DNA of 64,000 bases from positions 237,001-301,000 of the forward strand of contig NZ_JACHWH010000004.1 of assembly GCF_014191255.1 (NCBI RefSeq), given 5' to 3'. Both the position numbers and the translations under genes were made by a program. Each line of letters opens with the position of its first letter. Position 1 is the first letter of the stretch. Of the stretch, positions 1 through 7,870 are shown piece by piece. The DNA is from Amycolatopsis bartoniae. GTDB lineage: Bacteria; Actinomycetota; Actinomycetes; Mycobacteriales; Pseudonocardiaceae. Below the pieces are notes generated by a model. The model saw nothing but the letters and a program-made list of their open reading frames with translations. It made no database searches and was not told the origin of the DNA.

Positions 1-225
1 GGGCTCATCACCGGCGCCACGGCGGCCCGGCAGCGGCTCGCCACCTTCGCGATCGACTCCGAGATCCGGTTCGCCAGCGCGGCGGACCGCGCGGCGTTCG
101 CCGAAGAGCTCGGCGACGCCGTCAAAGGGCTCGTCGGCAAGTACCACGACGAGAAGGCGCCGGGCGGGCGCAGGCACCGCCTGGTCGTCGCCCTCCACCC
201 CACCCCCAAGAACAAGGAGCAGTGA
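1..225 (+). CDS. C-terminal end of an ArsR-like winged-helix regulator (partial)
   Basis: The window opens inside a reading frame that encodes 74 residues and stops at 223-225. The visible tail has helical stretches (IDSEIRFASAADRAAFAEEL) and a basic strand-like end (GGRRHRLVVALHP). Similar tails occur in actinobacterial ArsR-type winged-helix proteins that carry a C-terminal extension, and such regulators are often followed by an SRPBCC-domain gene, as here with one base between stop and next start. The DNA-binding part lies outside the window, so the family call rests mainly on context. It is probably cotranscribed with the next two genes. Confidence 0.5.
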   Translation, partial: GLITGATAARQRLATFAIDSEIRFASAADRAAFAEELGDAVKGLVGKYHDEKAPGGRRHRLVVALHPTPKNKEQ

Positions 226-226
226 A

Positions 227-901
227 ATGGCCAAGGAGTTCGAGATCAAGCGGGAAGTCGTGCTGCCGGCCGAGCCCGAGGACGTCTTCGCCGCCGTCAC
301 CACCGGTACCGCGGGCTGGATGTTCCCGACGCCCGCGCCCGACCCCGCCGACCCGGCGGTCCGGAACTGGGAGCCGCCGCACCGGTACACCGTCAGGCAG
401 GAGAGCGAGGACTGGTTCAACGCGCTCGACTTCATCATCGAAGCACGCGACGGTGGCACGGCGACGCTCCGGTACGTCCACAGTGGAATCTTCACCGACG
501 ACTGGGACAACCAGTACGACGGCGCGAGCAAGCACACCGACTTCTACCACCACACGCTGGCCCAGTACCTGCAGTACTTCCGCGGCCGCAGCGCGGAGTA
601 CGTCGAGCTGTCCGGCCCGGAGCAGTCCGCGCACCCGACGGCGCTGGAAGCGGTGAAGAAGTCGCTGGGGATCAACGGCGAGACGGTGCGGCTCGACCTG
701 CCGGGGCTCGACCCCGTCGAGGCGACTGTCGACTACCTCAACCCGTACTTCATCGGCCTGCGCACGCCGGACGCGCTGCACCGGATCTTCGGCCGCAACC
801 ACTTCGGCGGCACGGTGGACGTCAGCGTGCACCTGTTCGGCACCGACGCCGGGGTGGAGCAGGCGTGGCAGCAGTTCCTTAACGGGGTGTTCGCCGCGTG
901 A
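227..901 (+). CDS. SRPBCC (START-like) domain protein
   Basis: A 224-residue protein of the SRPBCC/AHSA1 fold, which forms a hydrophobic ligand pocket. The opening (IKREVVLPAEPEDVFAAVTTG) is the usual first strand and helix of the family, followed by a tryptophan/proline-rich stretch (GWMFPTPAPDPADPA). A C-terminal half (about residues 140-220) looks like a second, weaker copy of the fold. No catalytic residues can be assigned. It starts one base after the upstream regulator-like gene, and its stop overlaps the start of the NUDIX gene, so the three probably form one operon. Ligand and function are unknown; a role in stress sensing is only a guess from the ArsR-SRPBCC pairing. Confidence 0.75.
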   Translation: MAKEFEIKREVVLPAEPEDVFAAVTTGTAGWMFPTPAPDPADPAVRNWEPPHRYTVRQESEDWFNALDFIIEARDGGTATLRYVHSGIFTDDWDNQYDGASKHTDFYHHTLAQYLQYFRGRSAEYVELSGPEQSAHPTALEAVKKSLGINGETVRLDLPGLDPVEATVDYLNPYFIGLRTPDALHRIFGRNHFGGTVDVSVHLFGTDAGVEQAWQQFLNGVFAA

Positions 902-1365
902 CTGCCCGGCAAAGCGCGGGAATTCTGTTGTACCGCAAGGAGAACGGTGAGCTGCAGGTCCTTTTGGGACACATGGGCGGCCCGTTCTGGGCGCGGAAGG
1001 ACGCGGGCGGGTGGTCGCTGCCGAAGGGCGAGTACGAACCGGACGAAGCCCCGGAAGCGGCCGCCCGCCGCGAGTTCGCCGAGGAGCTGGGCCTGCCGGT
1101 GCCCGAAGGCGAACTCGTGGACCTCGGCGCGGTCCGGCAGTCGGGCGGCAAGGTCGTGACGGTGTGGGCGCTGGCAGGCGACCTCGACCCGGCGCAGGTG
1201 GTGCCGGGAACGTTCGAGATGGAGTGGCCGAAGGGCTCCGGCAGGCTGCAGGAGTTCCCGGAGATGGACCGCTTCGCGTGGTTCACGCTCACCGAGGCAC
1301 GGGAGAAACTGCTGAAGAGCCAGCAACCGTTCCTGGACCGGCTTGCGGAAGCGGTGGGCGGGTAA
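898..1365 (+). CDS. NUDIX hydrolase
   Basis: A 155-residue NUDIX protein. The full NUDIX box is present at about residues 42-64: G-x5-E-x7-R-E-F-x-E-E-L-G-L, with the metal-binding glutamates in REFAEELG. The N-terminal part (SAGILLYRKENGELQVLLGHMGGPFW) and the later WPKGSGRLQEFPEMDRFAWF segment resemble the group that hydrolyses (di)nucleoside polyphosphates or sanitises damaged nucleotides, but the substrate cannot be read from sequence. The GTG start overlaps the upstream stop (GTGA), which implies translational coupling to the SRPBCC gene. Confidence 0.85.
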   Translation: MTARQSAGILLYRKENGELQVLLGHMGGPFWARKDAGGWSLPKGEYEPDEAPEAAARREFAEELGLPVPEGELVDLGAVRQSGGKVVTVWALAGDLDPAQVVPGTFEMEWPKGSGRLQEFPEMDRFAWFTLTEAREKLLKSQQPFLDRLAEAVGG

Positions 1366-1371
1366 TTCGGT

Positions 1372-1485
1372 AGAGAAGACGATCACTGTGTACCAGGCTT
1401 ACGGCTCCGCCATCGCCGACGCGCGTTGCGCGCGGGCACGTTCGTCCGCCGTGCAAGCCGGGCAGGAACGGGTCTCGCGGTGGAG
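1372..1485 (+). pseudogene. Decayed DUF4291 gene fragment
   Basis: Immediately after the NUDIX stop, one frame reads EKTITVYQAYGSAIADA, which matches the conserved N-terminus of DUF4291 proteins as I know it (TITVYQAY..IADAAL.AGTFVPP). The continuation ALRAGTFV is found in the +1 frame, and AGQERV then returns in the first frame, followed by LAVE in the other. The central conserved part (KPSF.WM.YRSGW in the family) is missing. The pattern of several frame changes plus an internal deletion indicates a dead gene. There is no start codon or ribosome binding site worth naming. Confidence 0.6.
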
Positions 1486-1497
1486 GCGGCCCACGGG

Positions 1498-1677
1498 TTA
1501 CTGCCCGGGGAGCACGAGTATCCCTTCCCGGGAGTGCCTGGGGTTCACGACCAGCCGTAGATGCTTCACGGAGTTTCCGCCTCTTTCAACAGCGCCGAAC
1601 ACGTCGAGGCGGCGAACCGAGAGAGCGCGACACAGCGCCTCGATCTCGCTCCGCTTCACTTCGATCAGCTCGTGCAA
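1498..1677 (-). pseudogene. Truncated minimal nucleotidyltransferase (MNT antitoxin-like) remnant
   Basis: On the minus strand a 59-residue reading frame (possible TTG start at 1677 with GGAGGT upstream) begins HELIEVKRSEIEALCRALSVRRLDVFGAVERG. This matches the start of MNT-type nucleotidyltransferases, where (L)CRR.GVRRLEVFGSAARG precedes the catalytic D-x-D. Here the reading leaves the family right after the glycine motif, the serine of GS is alanine, and the two aspartates are absent. The remaining tail (NSVKHLRLVVNPRHSREG) has no recognised relative. It is best read as the broken end of an old MNT gene of a HEPN/MNT-like module next to another gene fragment. Confidence 0.5.
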
Positions 1678-1720
1678 CGACCGGCACCTCCCGGGACCGA
1701 TTCTGCCGGATCCGCGAACC

Positions 1721-2521
1721 TCACGGCCAGTCGTACGTCACCGTCAGCGGGGCGTGGTCCGACCAGCGCTCCGCGTACGTCGCCGCCCTCTCGACGCGCG
1801 CCGAGACAGCGCGCGACGCCAGGCCCGGGGTGGCCACCTGCAGGTCGATCCGCCAGCCGGCGTCGTTGTCGAACGCCTTGCCGCGGTACGACCACCACGT
1901 GTACGGGCCCGGCCCCTCCGGGTCGAGCTTTCGCTGCACGTCCACGTACCCCGCCTCGTCGTAGACGCGGCCCAGCCACTCCCGCTCCTCCGGCAGGAAG
2001 CCCGAGTTCTTCCGGTTGGTCCGCCAGTTCTTGAGATCGACCTCGGCGTGCGCGATGTTCCAGTCCCCCAGCACGACCACCTCCGACCCCGCCGCCCCGG
2101 CCTTGGCCCGCAGCTCGACGAGGTACGGCAGGAACGCGGCCATGAACCGCTCCTTCTCCTCCTGCCTCGGCGTCCCCACATCACCGCTGGGCAGGTACAG
2201 GCTGGCCACCACGAGCCCCGGCAGGTGGACCTCCAGGTACCGGCCGCTCTGCTCGAACTCCGGCTCCCCGAACCCGACGCGCACTTCGAGCGGCTCGACG
2301 CGCGTGTACACCGACACGCCGTTGCGCCCCTTGACCGAACACGCCGCGTGGTGGACGTGCCACCCCAGCGGCGCCACGACCTCCTCGGGCAGCTGGCTCG
2401 ACTCGGCGCGCACCTCCTGGCAGGCGACCACGTCGGCCTCGCTCGCGGCGAGCCACTCGACGAAGCCCTTCTTGGCGGCGGCACGCATGCCGTTGACGTT
2501 CACGGTGGAGATGGTCAGCAC
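1721..2521 (-). CDS. xthA: Exodeoxyribonuclease III (AP endonuclease family)
   Basis: A 266-residue member of the exonuclease III / endonuclease-exonuclease-phosphatase fold, which cuts DNA at abasic sites and removes 3'-blocking groups in base excision repair. All signature blocks are seen: ISTVNVNGMRAA at the N-terminus (metal-binding Asn), ACQEVRAE (catalytic Glu), VLGDWNIAHAEVDLKN (catalytic Asp and Asn), and SDHAPLTV near the C-terminus (catalytic Asp-His). Length fits the family. The ATG at 2521 is at the natural N-terminus. It lies about 36 bp after the small SH3-like gene on the same strand and could be cotranscribed. Confidence 0.92.
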   Translation of the reverse strand: MLTISTVNVNGMRAAAKKGFVEWLAASEADVVACQEVRAESSQLPEEVVAPLGWHVHHAACSVKGRNGVSVYTRVEPLEVRVGFGEPEFEQSGRYLEVHLPGLVVASLYLPSGDVGTPRQEEKERFMAAFLPYLVELRAKAGAAGSEVVVLGDWNIAHAEVDLKNWRTNRKNSGFLPEEREWLGRVYDEAGYVDVQRKLDPEGPGPYTWWSYRGKAFDNDAGWRIDLQVATPGLASRAVSARVERAATYAERWSDHAPLTVTYDWP

Positions 2522-2557
2522 GCCAGCAGGCTACCGGCCCCCACCGACAGAACCGGC

Positions 2558-2881
2558 TCAGCCGCAGTTGGCGCCCGCCACCGGCTGCAGGTAGTCCGTC
2601 TTCGCCCACTTGTTCTCGGCGATCTTGCGGAAGCCGTTCTGCACGACGGGCTCGGCGGCGGTCTTCGCGTCGTGGTTGAACTTGCCCACGATCTGCGCGT
2701 TGACGTCCGGCGCGGCACGCACGTTCAGCACGTCCGCGGTCACCGCCACCGTGCAGCCGGCGGCGCCCCCGGTCGCGCCCTCGGACGCCCGCTTGTCGGC
2801 ACCCATCACGTAGATGAGGCCCACGCCCACCAGCACGGCGCCGATGATCAGAACCCGCTTCTTCGGGAGAGCCAGGCTCAC
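2558..2881 (-). CDS. Small membrane-anchored protein with SH3-like domain
   Basis: A 107-residue protein from a GTG at 2881, chosen because GAGGAG lies seven bases upstream; a longer reading to 2929 lacks such a site. Residues about 8-28 form one membrane helix (RVLIIGAVLVGVGLIYVMGA). The outer part contains a bacterial SH3-type segment (TADVLNVRAAPDVNAQIVGKF ... WAKTDYLQPV), a module often used to bind peptidoglycan or peptides. Two cysteines (AAGCTV and the terminal NCG) may form a disulfide outside the cell. Function is not known. Confidence 0.75.
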   Translation of the reverse strand: MSLALPKKRVLIIGAVLVGVGLIYVMGADKRASEGATGGAAGCTVAVTADVLNVRAAPDVNAQIVGKFNHDAKTAAEPVVQNGFRKIAENKWAKTDYLQPVAGANCG

Positions 2882-3017
2882 GGGAAACTCCTCGCGGTCT
2901 GCGGAATGCCGAAGTAAGGGTAGCCACACAAAGTTGGCCGGCGACAGGTCGAGAGAGCGAAACCACCCGGAGGCCGCAACGAGCGTGAACGGCCCATCAC
3001 GGCCCGTGACGACGAAA

Positions 3018-3052
3018 CAGGGGCGCGCCCGGCGAACCGGTGCGCGCCCCTG
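3018..3052 (-). terminator. Intrinsic terminator downstream of icd
   Basis: A perfect 11-bp inverted repeat, CAGGGGCGCGC at 3018-3028 and GCGCGCCCCTG at 3042-3052, with a 13-nt loop. It begins about 20 bases beyond the icd stop on the minus strand. No long T-run follows, as is common for actinobacterial terminators. Confidence 0.7.
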
Positions 3053-3073
3053 CGGGTCCGCGAGGAGGAGCCG

Positions 3074-4297
3074 TCAGCCCTGGTTGATCTTCTTGGCCAG
3101 GTTCTCGTCCAGCGTCGCGAGGAACTCCTCGGTGGTCTGGAACGGCTGGTCCTTGCCCACGAGCAGGGCCAGGTCCTTGGTCATCTTGCCGCTCTCGACG
3201 GTCTCGATGACGACCTGCTCCAGTTTGTTGGCGAAGCCGATCAGCTCGGAGTTGCCGTCCAGCTTGCCGCGGTGCTCCAGGCCCCGGGTCCACGCGAAGA
3301 TCGACGCGATCGGGTTGGTGGAGGTCGGCTTGCCCTGCTGGTGCTGGCGGTAGTGGCGGGTGACCGTGCCGTGCGCGGCCTCGGCCTCGACGGTGCGGCC
3401 GTCCGGCGTGCGCAGCACCGACGTCATCAGGCCGAGCGAGCCGAAGCCCTGCGCGACCGTGTCGGACTGCACGTCACCGTCGTAGTTCTTGGTGGCCCAG
3501 ACGTAGCCACCCTCCCACTTCAGCGACGCGGCGACCATGTCGTCGATCAGCCGGTGCTCGTAGGTGAGGCCCTTGGCGTCGAAGTCGGCCTTGAACTCGG
3601 CCTCGAAGATCTCCTGGAAGATGTCCTTGAACATGCCGTCGTAGGCCTTCAGGATCGTGTTCTTCGTGGAGAGGTACACCGGGTAGCCGCGGTCGAGGCC
3701 GTAGCGCAGCGAGGCGCGGGCGAAGTCCTCGATCGACTTCCGGAAGTTGTACATGCCGATCGCGACGCCGCCGCCCTCCGGGTAGCGCGCGACCTCGAAC
3801 TGCATCGGCTCGGACTCGTCGTCCGGGGTGTAGGTGATGGTCAGCGTGCCCGGGCCGGGGACCTTGAAGTCGGTGGCCTTGTACTGGTCACCGTGCGCGT
3901 GACGGCCGATGATGATCGGCTTCGTCCAGCCGGGTACCAGCCGCGGGATGTTCTGGATGATGATCGGCTCGCGGAAGACGACGCCGCCGAGGATGTTGCG
4001 GATGGTGCCGTTCGGGCTCCGCCACATCTTCTTCAGGCCGAACTCCTCGACGCGGGCCTCGTCGGGGGTGATGGTGGCGCATTTGACGCCGACGCCGTGC
4101 TCCTTGATGGCGTTCGCCGCGTCGATCGTGATCTGGTCGTCGGTGCGGTCCCGCTCCTCGATGCCCAGGTCGTAGTAAGCCAGGTTCACATCCAGGTACG
4201 GATGGATGAGCTTGTCCTTGATGAACTGCCAGATGATGCGGGTCATCTCGTCGCCGTCGAGCTCGACGACGGTGCCCTCGACCTTGATCTTGGCCAT
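3074..4297 (-). CDS. icd: NADP-dependent isocitrate dehydrogenase
   Basis: A 407-residue enzyme that converts isocitrate to 2-oxoglutarate and CO2 in the TCA cycle, giving NADPH. It belongs to the homodimeric, eukaryote-like class: [20 protein letters not shown] at the start, KCATITPDE, the [12 protein letters not shown] substrate loop, and [12 protein letters not shown] with [16 protein letters not shown] near the C-terminus. The ATG at 4297 is preceded by GAGAGGAG and gives the standard N-terminus. An upstream in-frame extension to 4363 is not family-like. It is a single transcription unit ended by the hairpin at 3018-3052. Confidence 0.95.
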   Translation of the reverse strand: MAKIKVEGTVVELDGDEMTRIIWQFIKDKLIHPYLDVNLAYYDLGIEERDRTDDQITIDAANAIKEHGVGVKCATITPDEARVEEFGLKKMWRSPNGTIRNILGGVVFREPIIIQNIPRLVPGWTKPIIIGRHAHGDQYKATDFKVPGPGTLTITYTPDDESEPMQFEVARYPEGGGVAIGMYNFRKSIEDFARASLRYGLDRGYPVYLSTKNTILKAYDGMFKDIFQEIFEAEFKADFDAKGLTYEHRLIDDMVAASLKWEGGYVWATKNYDGDVQSDTVAQGFGSLGLMTSVLRTPDGRTVEAEAAHGTVTRHYRQHQQGKPTSTNPIASIFAWTRGLEHRGKLDGNSELIGFANKLEQVVIETVESGKMTKDLALLVGKDQPFQTTEEFLATLDENLAKKINQG

Positions 4298-4459
4298 GAG
4301 CAGCGGTGCTCCTCTCGCGGATCCTCGCGTTTCGGTTTCGATGCGCTGTGGTATGCGGTACAAGCGTACTGCTAGCGGGAGCGCGACGCCCCGGGTGGTG
4401 ACGAACGTCCAGTCTCGCAGTTTCGCGACCTGGGCCGGGCCACCGGGTCGGACGTCGGT

Positions 4460-5398
4460 TCAGCCCCGGAACGCCGTCCGGTAGCCGCGCGGGCTGGTGC
4501 CCACCACGCGCTTGAACCGGTCCCGGAACGCCGTCGGCGAGCCGAAGCCGACCTCGTCCGCGATGCGCTCGACCGGGTGGTCCGTCGTCTCCAGCAGGTG
4601 CTGGGCCCGGCGGATCCGGGCCAGGTGGAGCCACTGCAGCGGGGTGGTGCCGGTCTGCTCGCGGAAGCGCCGGTTGAGCGTCCGGGCGCTCATGTCCGCC
4701 CTGGCCGCGATCTCCGCCAGCGTGAGGTCACGCGCGGCGTTGTCCTCCAGCCACCGCAGCAGCGGCTCCAGCACCGAACCGCGGGGCACGGGCGGCTGGT
4801 CGTGGACGACGAACTGCGCCTGCCCGCCCTCGCGTTCCAGCGGCATCACCGACAGCCGGGCCACGTCGGCGGCGATGGCCGAACCGTGGTCGCGGCGGAC
4901 CAGGTGCAGGCACAGGTCCAGGCCCGCCGCCGCACCGGCCGACGTGAGGAACTGGCCGTTGTCCACGTACAGCACAGCCGGGTCGACCTCGATCGCCGGA
5001 TGGCGCGCGGCGAGGACGCCGGCCGCGCGCCAGTGGGTGGTCGCGCGCAGCCCGTCGAGCAGGCCGGTCGCGGCGAGGATGAACGCCCCCGAGCAGATCG
5101 AGGCGAGGCGCGCACCCCGCGCGGCGGCCCGCCGGAGCGCTTCGAGGACCTCGTCCGGCACGGGGCCCGCCTCGGCGCAGCCGGGCAGGACGATGGTGTC
5201 GGCTTCGGCCAGCGCGTCCAGCCCGTGCGGCGGCTGCAGCGTGAACGCGCCCGCGCGCACGACCGGCGTGGCGCCGCAGGTCAGCACCCGGTACAGCGCG
5301 CGGCCGTCGGGCAGCCGGGCCCGCGTGAAGACCTCCAGCGGGGTGGCCAGGTCGAACGGGACGACCTGGTCGAGGGCGAGGACTGCCACCGTGTGCAC
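4460..5398 (-). CDS. GlxA-type transcriptional regulator (DJ-1/PfpI plus AraC)
   Basis: A 312-residue regulator with two domains. Residues about 1-170 form a DJ-1/PfpI-like fold (VAVLALDQVVPFDLATPLEVF, TIVLPGCAEAG, SICSGAFILAATGLLDG), which probably senses a small ligand. Residues about 210-312 carry a double helix-turn-helix of the AraC type (LTLAEIAARADMSARTLNRRF and VERIADEVGFGSPTAFRDRFKRVVG). It is divergent from the DUF6010 gene 88 bp away. Related regulators respond to carnitine, glycine betaine, arginine or aldehydes; the signal here cannot be told. Confidence 0.88.
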   Translation of the reverse strand: MHTVAVLALDQVVPFDLATPLEVFTRARLPDGRALYRVLTCGATPVVRAGAFTLQPPHGLDALAEADTIVLPGCAEAGPVPDEVLEALRRAAARGARLASICSGAFILAATGLLDGLRATTHWRAAGVLAARHPAIEVDPAVLYVDNGQFLTSAGAAAGLDLCLHLVRRDHGSAIAADVARLSVMPLEREGGQAQFVVHDQPPVPRGSVLEPLLRWLEDNAARDLTLAEIAARADMSARTLNRRFREQTGTTPLQWLHLARIRRAQHLLETTDHPVERIADEVGFGSPTAFRDRFKRVVGTSPRGYRTAFRG

Positions 5399-5485
5399 GT
5401 GCCGACCGTAGCTGGCGAGAATCCGTTGGTAGTAGGCAATCCAGCCCGTTCCGGGGCGCGGCGGCCGTCGTTAGCGTCCAGGGCC

Positions 5486-5887
5486 ATGATCGTCGTCTCC
5501 GCCATCCTCGTCGGCCTCGTCTACGTCCTGGTCAACTCCCTCATCGCCGAGTCGCACCGCCGCCGCTTCAACGCGGTCATGGTCGCCGGCGCCGGGGCCG
5601 CGTACCTCAGCAGCGGCGGGTTCGGGCCGTGGGAGCTCGCCTTCACCGCCGCGGTGACCTACTGCGCCTACCGGGGCCTGGAGTCGTGGACGTACATCGG
5701 CATCGCCTGGCTGCTGCACACCACGCTCGACGTCATCCACCACCTGAAGGGCGCCCCGATCCTCCCCTTCGCCCACACCTCGTCACTCGGCTGCGCGATC
5801 TGCGACCCGGTGATCGCGATCTGGTGTTTCGGCGGCGGGCGGTCGATCCAGCAGCTCCGCGGGCAGCTGGTCTCCGTGCGAAAATGA
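5486..5887 (+). CDS. DUF6010 family membrane protein
   Basis: A 133-residue hydrophobic protein with about four membrane segments (VVSAILVGLVYVLVNSLIA, AVMVAGAGAAYLSSGG, ELAFTAAVTYCAYRGL, YIGIAWLLHTTLDVIHHL). The HTTLDVIHHLKGAPILPF segment and the cysteine pair in LGCAICDPVIAIWCF are characteristic of the DUF6010 group as I recall it. The histidines inside the helices could bind metal, but this is not shown. Divergent from the GlxA-type regulator, which may control it. Function unknown. Confidence 0.7.
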   Translation: MIVVSAILVGLVYVLVNSLIAESHRRRFNAVMVAGAGAAYLSSGGFGPWELAFTAAVTYCAYRGLESWTYIGIAWLLHTTLDVIHHLKGAPILPFAHTSSLGCAICDPVIAIWCFGGGRSIQQLRGQLVSVRK

Positions 5888-5891
5888 CGCC

Positions 5892-6464
5892 ATGCCCCAG
5901 AAGCTGCGCCTGACCGGCGACGCCGACGCCGACCGGCTGCTCAGCACCGATCCGTTCGCGCTGCTCACCGGCCTCCTCCTCGACCAGCAGTTCCCGATGG
6001 AACACGCCTTCATGGGCCCGAAGAAGATCGCGGACCGGATGGGCGGCTTCAGCATCACCAGGATCGCCGAGACGCCGCTCGAAGAGTTCGTGGAGTTGTG
6101 CGTGCAGCCGCCCGCCATCCACCGCTACGGCGGTTCGATGGCCCGGCGGGTGCACGCGCTGGCGCACCACGTCCTGTCGCACTACGACGGCAAGGCGGAC
6201 CGGATCTGGAAGGCAGGCAAGCCGGACGGCAAGGAAGTCCTCAAGCGGCTCAAGGCATTGCCCGGCTACGGCGACCAGAAGGCACGGATCTTCGTGGCAC
6301 TGCTGGGCAAACAGCTCGGCGTGACCCCGGACGGCTGGCGCGAGGCCGCGGGAGCCTACGGCGAGGAGGGTTCCCGGCGCTCGATCGCCGACGTCACCAG
6401 CGCGGAGACCCTCGCGGAGGTCAGGGCGTTCAAGAAGGCCGCGAAGGCGGCCGCCAAGTCCTAA
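5892..6464 (+). CDS. HhH-GPD-type base excision repair protein
   Basis: A 190-residue protein of the helix-hairpin-helix DNA glycosylase superfamily. The N-terminal part (DPFALLTGLLLDQQFPMEHAF) matches the start of the glycosylase domain. The hairpin is KRLKALPGYGDQKARIFVALLGKQ, followed by an aspartate (GVTPDGWREA) in the position of the catalytic Asp. Small actinobacterial proteins of this kind are annotated as HhH-GPD base excision proteins, but their lesion specificity is unproven. It starts five bases after the DUF6010 stop, so the two are likely cotranscribed. Confidence 0.8.
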   Translation: MPQKLRLTGDADADRLLSTDPFALLTGLLLDQQFPMEHAFMGPKKIADRMGGFSITRIAETPLEEFVELCVQPPAIHRYGGSMARRVHALAHHVLSHYDGKADRIWKAGKPDGKEVLKRLKALPGYGDQKARIFVALLGKQLGVTPDGWREAAGAYGEEGSRRSIADVTSAETLAEVRAFKKAAKAAAKS

Positions 6465-6538
6465 GTGGACATACCCGTCCGGAGGTCTCGACGGCGCCCG
6501 CGCGCGCAACTACCCTGGTAGCCGCGGAGGTGGCGACG

Positions 6539-6730
6539 ATGCACGCAACCGTCGGAGACCGGATTCTCGTGCACGGCAGGACCGTCGGCGCGGCCGACCA
6601 GCACGGCGAGATCGTCGAGGTGCGGGGCGAAGACGGCGGGCCGCCGTACCTGGTGCGCTTCGCCGACGGGCACGAAGGGCTCATCTTCCCCGGCACGGAC
6701 TGCGAAGTCAGCCCAGCCGAAGACAGCTGA
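6539..6730 (+). CDS. DUF1918 small protein
   Basis: A 63-residue protein that starts MHATVGDRILVHGRTVGAADQHGEIVEV and ends with RFADGHEGLIFPGTDCEV. This matches the DUF1918 family, a small SH3-like barrel common in actinobacteria. GGAGGTGG about six bases upstream of the ATG is a strong ribosome binding site. Function is not established. It stands alone, 34 bp from the convergent spherulin-like gene. Confidence 0.82.
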   Translation: MHATVGDRILVHGRTVGAADQHGEIVEVRGEDGGPPYLVRFADGHEGLIFPGTDCEVSPAEDS

Positions 6731-6763
6731 CCCGCGCCGCCGGGGACGCGGGCCAGCCGGGGG

Positions 6764-7582
6764 TCAGGCTCCGATGAGTGCGGTTTCGCCGGTCCAGTAG
6801 CTGCCGGTGGGCAGGCTGTCCCACGGGTTGCCGTCGGGCCCGTCCGGCGTCACGTATACGTAGCCGGCGTTGCGCTGGCGGCTCAGCGCCATCGCGTTCT
6901 CCATGTCCGACTGCGACGCCGTGCTGTAGACCAGGTGCCAGATCTTGTCCGGGTCGGCCGAAAGCTCCCAGGACGGCGCGGTCCAGCCCGTGTAGCTGGC
7001 GTAGGTGCCCTCGAACATCACGATCACGTCGGCCGCGGACGAGTAGCACTCCTCGGCGGCACCGCCCGGGTTGTCGACCGTGAACCCGCCGTAGTTGTCC
7101 TTCACGTACTTGTCGACGGCCTTGTAGAGGTCGACGTGACCGCAGTCGGGCAGGCCGTCGTCGAAGAAAATGCCGGACAGGCCGTACGAGCCGTACCACG
7201 AATACCACTGCGAGACCTCGGCCTCGGCCTGCGCCGTCCACGCCTCGACGGAGGTCTCGCCGTTGTGGGTGGTGCGGCCGGTGGTGCCGAAGTAGCCCGT
7301 GTCGACGTAGCCGATGACCCGGCGGCCCGCCGCCGACGCGGCCTGGATCGCGTCGGCGTACTGCTGGTCGAAGCCGCTGCCGGGGCCGCTGTTCGGGTTG
7401 GCGATGGCGATGCCGACCGCGGAGCTGGCCGTGAGCTGCGGCCAGTACGCGGTGGCGGGGTTGAAGTAGGCCGGGATGGCCAGGTGCTGCACCGTGGGCG
7501 CGGCGGTGGCCGTGCCGACGGTGACCGCCGCTGCCAGCGCCGACGCGGTGGCCAGCAACCGGGAGAACATCCTGCCGTGCAT
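6764..7582 (-). CDS. Secreted spherulation-specific family 4 protein (glycosidase-like)
   Basis: A 272-residue exported protein. Residues about 1-28 are a signal peptide ending in alanines (ALAAAVTVGTATAAP). The mature part follows the spherulin-4 pattern: HLAIPAYFNPATAYWPQL, AIANPNSGPG, RRVIGYVDTGYFGTTGR, WYSWYGSYGLSGIFFDDGLPDC. Fungal relatives (GH135/Ega3-type) cleave galactosaminogalactan, and the acidic pair in GIFFDDG fits a TIM-barrel glycosidase active site. Activity here is inferred. AAGGAG nine bases upstream of the ATG at 7582 supports the start. Confidence 0.82.
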   Translation of the reverse strand: MHGRMFSRLLATASALAAAVTVGTATAAPTVQHLAIPAYFNPATAYWPQLTASSAVGIAIANPNSGPGSGFDQQYADAIQAASAAGRRVIGYVDTGYFGTTGRTTHNGETSVEAWTAQAEAEVSQWYSWYGSYGLSGIFFDDGLPDCGHVDLYKAVDKYVKDNYGGFTVDNPGGAAEECYSSAADVIVMFEGTYASYTGWTAPSWELSADPDKIWHLVYSTASQSDMENAMALSRQRNAGYVYVTPDGPDGNPWDSLPTGSYWTGETALIGA

Positions 7583-7870
7583 GAAGGAACTCCTTGTCCG
7601 GTGGGGAAACGAGCGGATGGAGCCTCAGCTGAGGGCCAAACCATAGGGCGCGGTCACATAGAGCGTCAATGCGCGGTTTTGAGTGCGAACGGGCAACACC
7701 GCTCAGTTGTGATCACGTAAGGAGCGTCACCCTCCTGCCGGGATGACAAGCGCCACCTGCGCCGTTGACACTGGATGCGGGACAGTCCGAAGCGCCGTGA
7801 TGCGCCTTGACTGTCCTTATTTCATGTCCCGGTCTGTATCGATGCAGTTCACGTCCTGGAAAGGAGAACC

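Noticed and set aside
1343..2917. A 524-codon plus-strand frame overlapping xthA and the SH3-like gene
   Set aside because: Only its first part coincides with the DUF4291 remnant; the rest is antisense to two clear genes.
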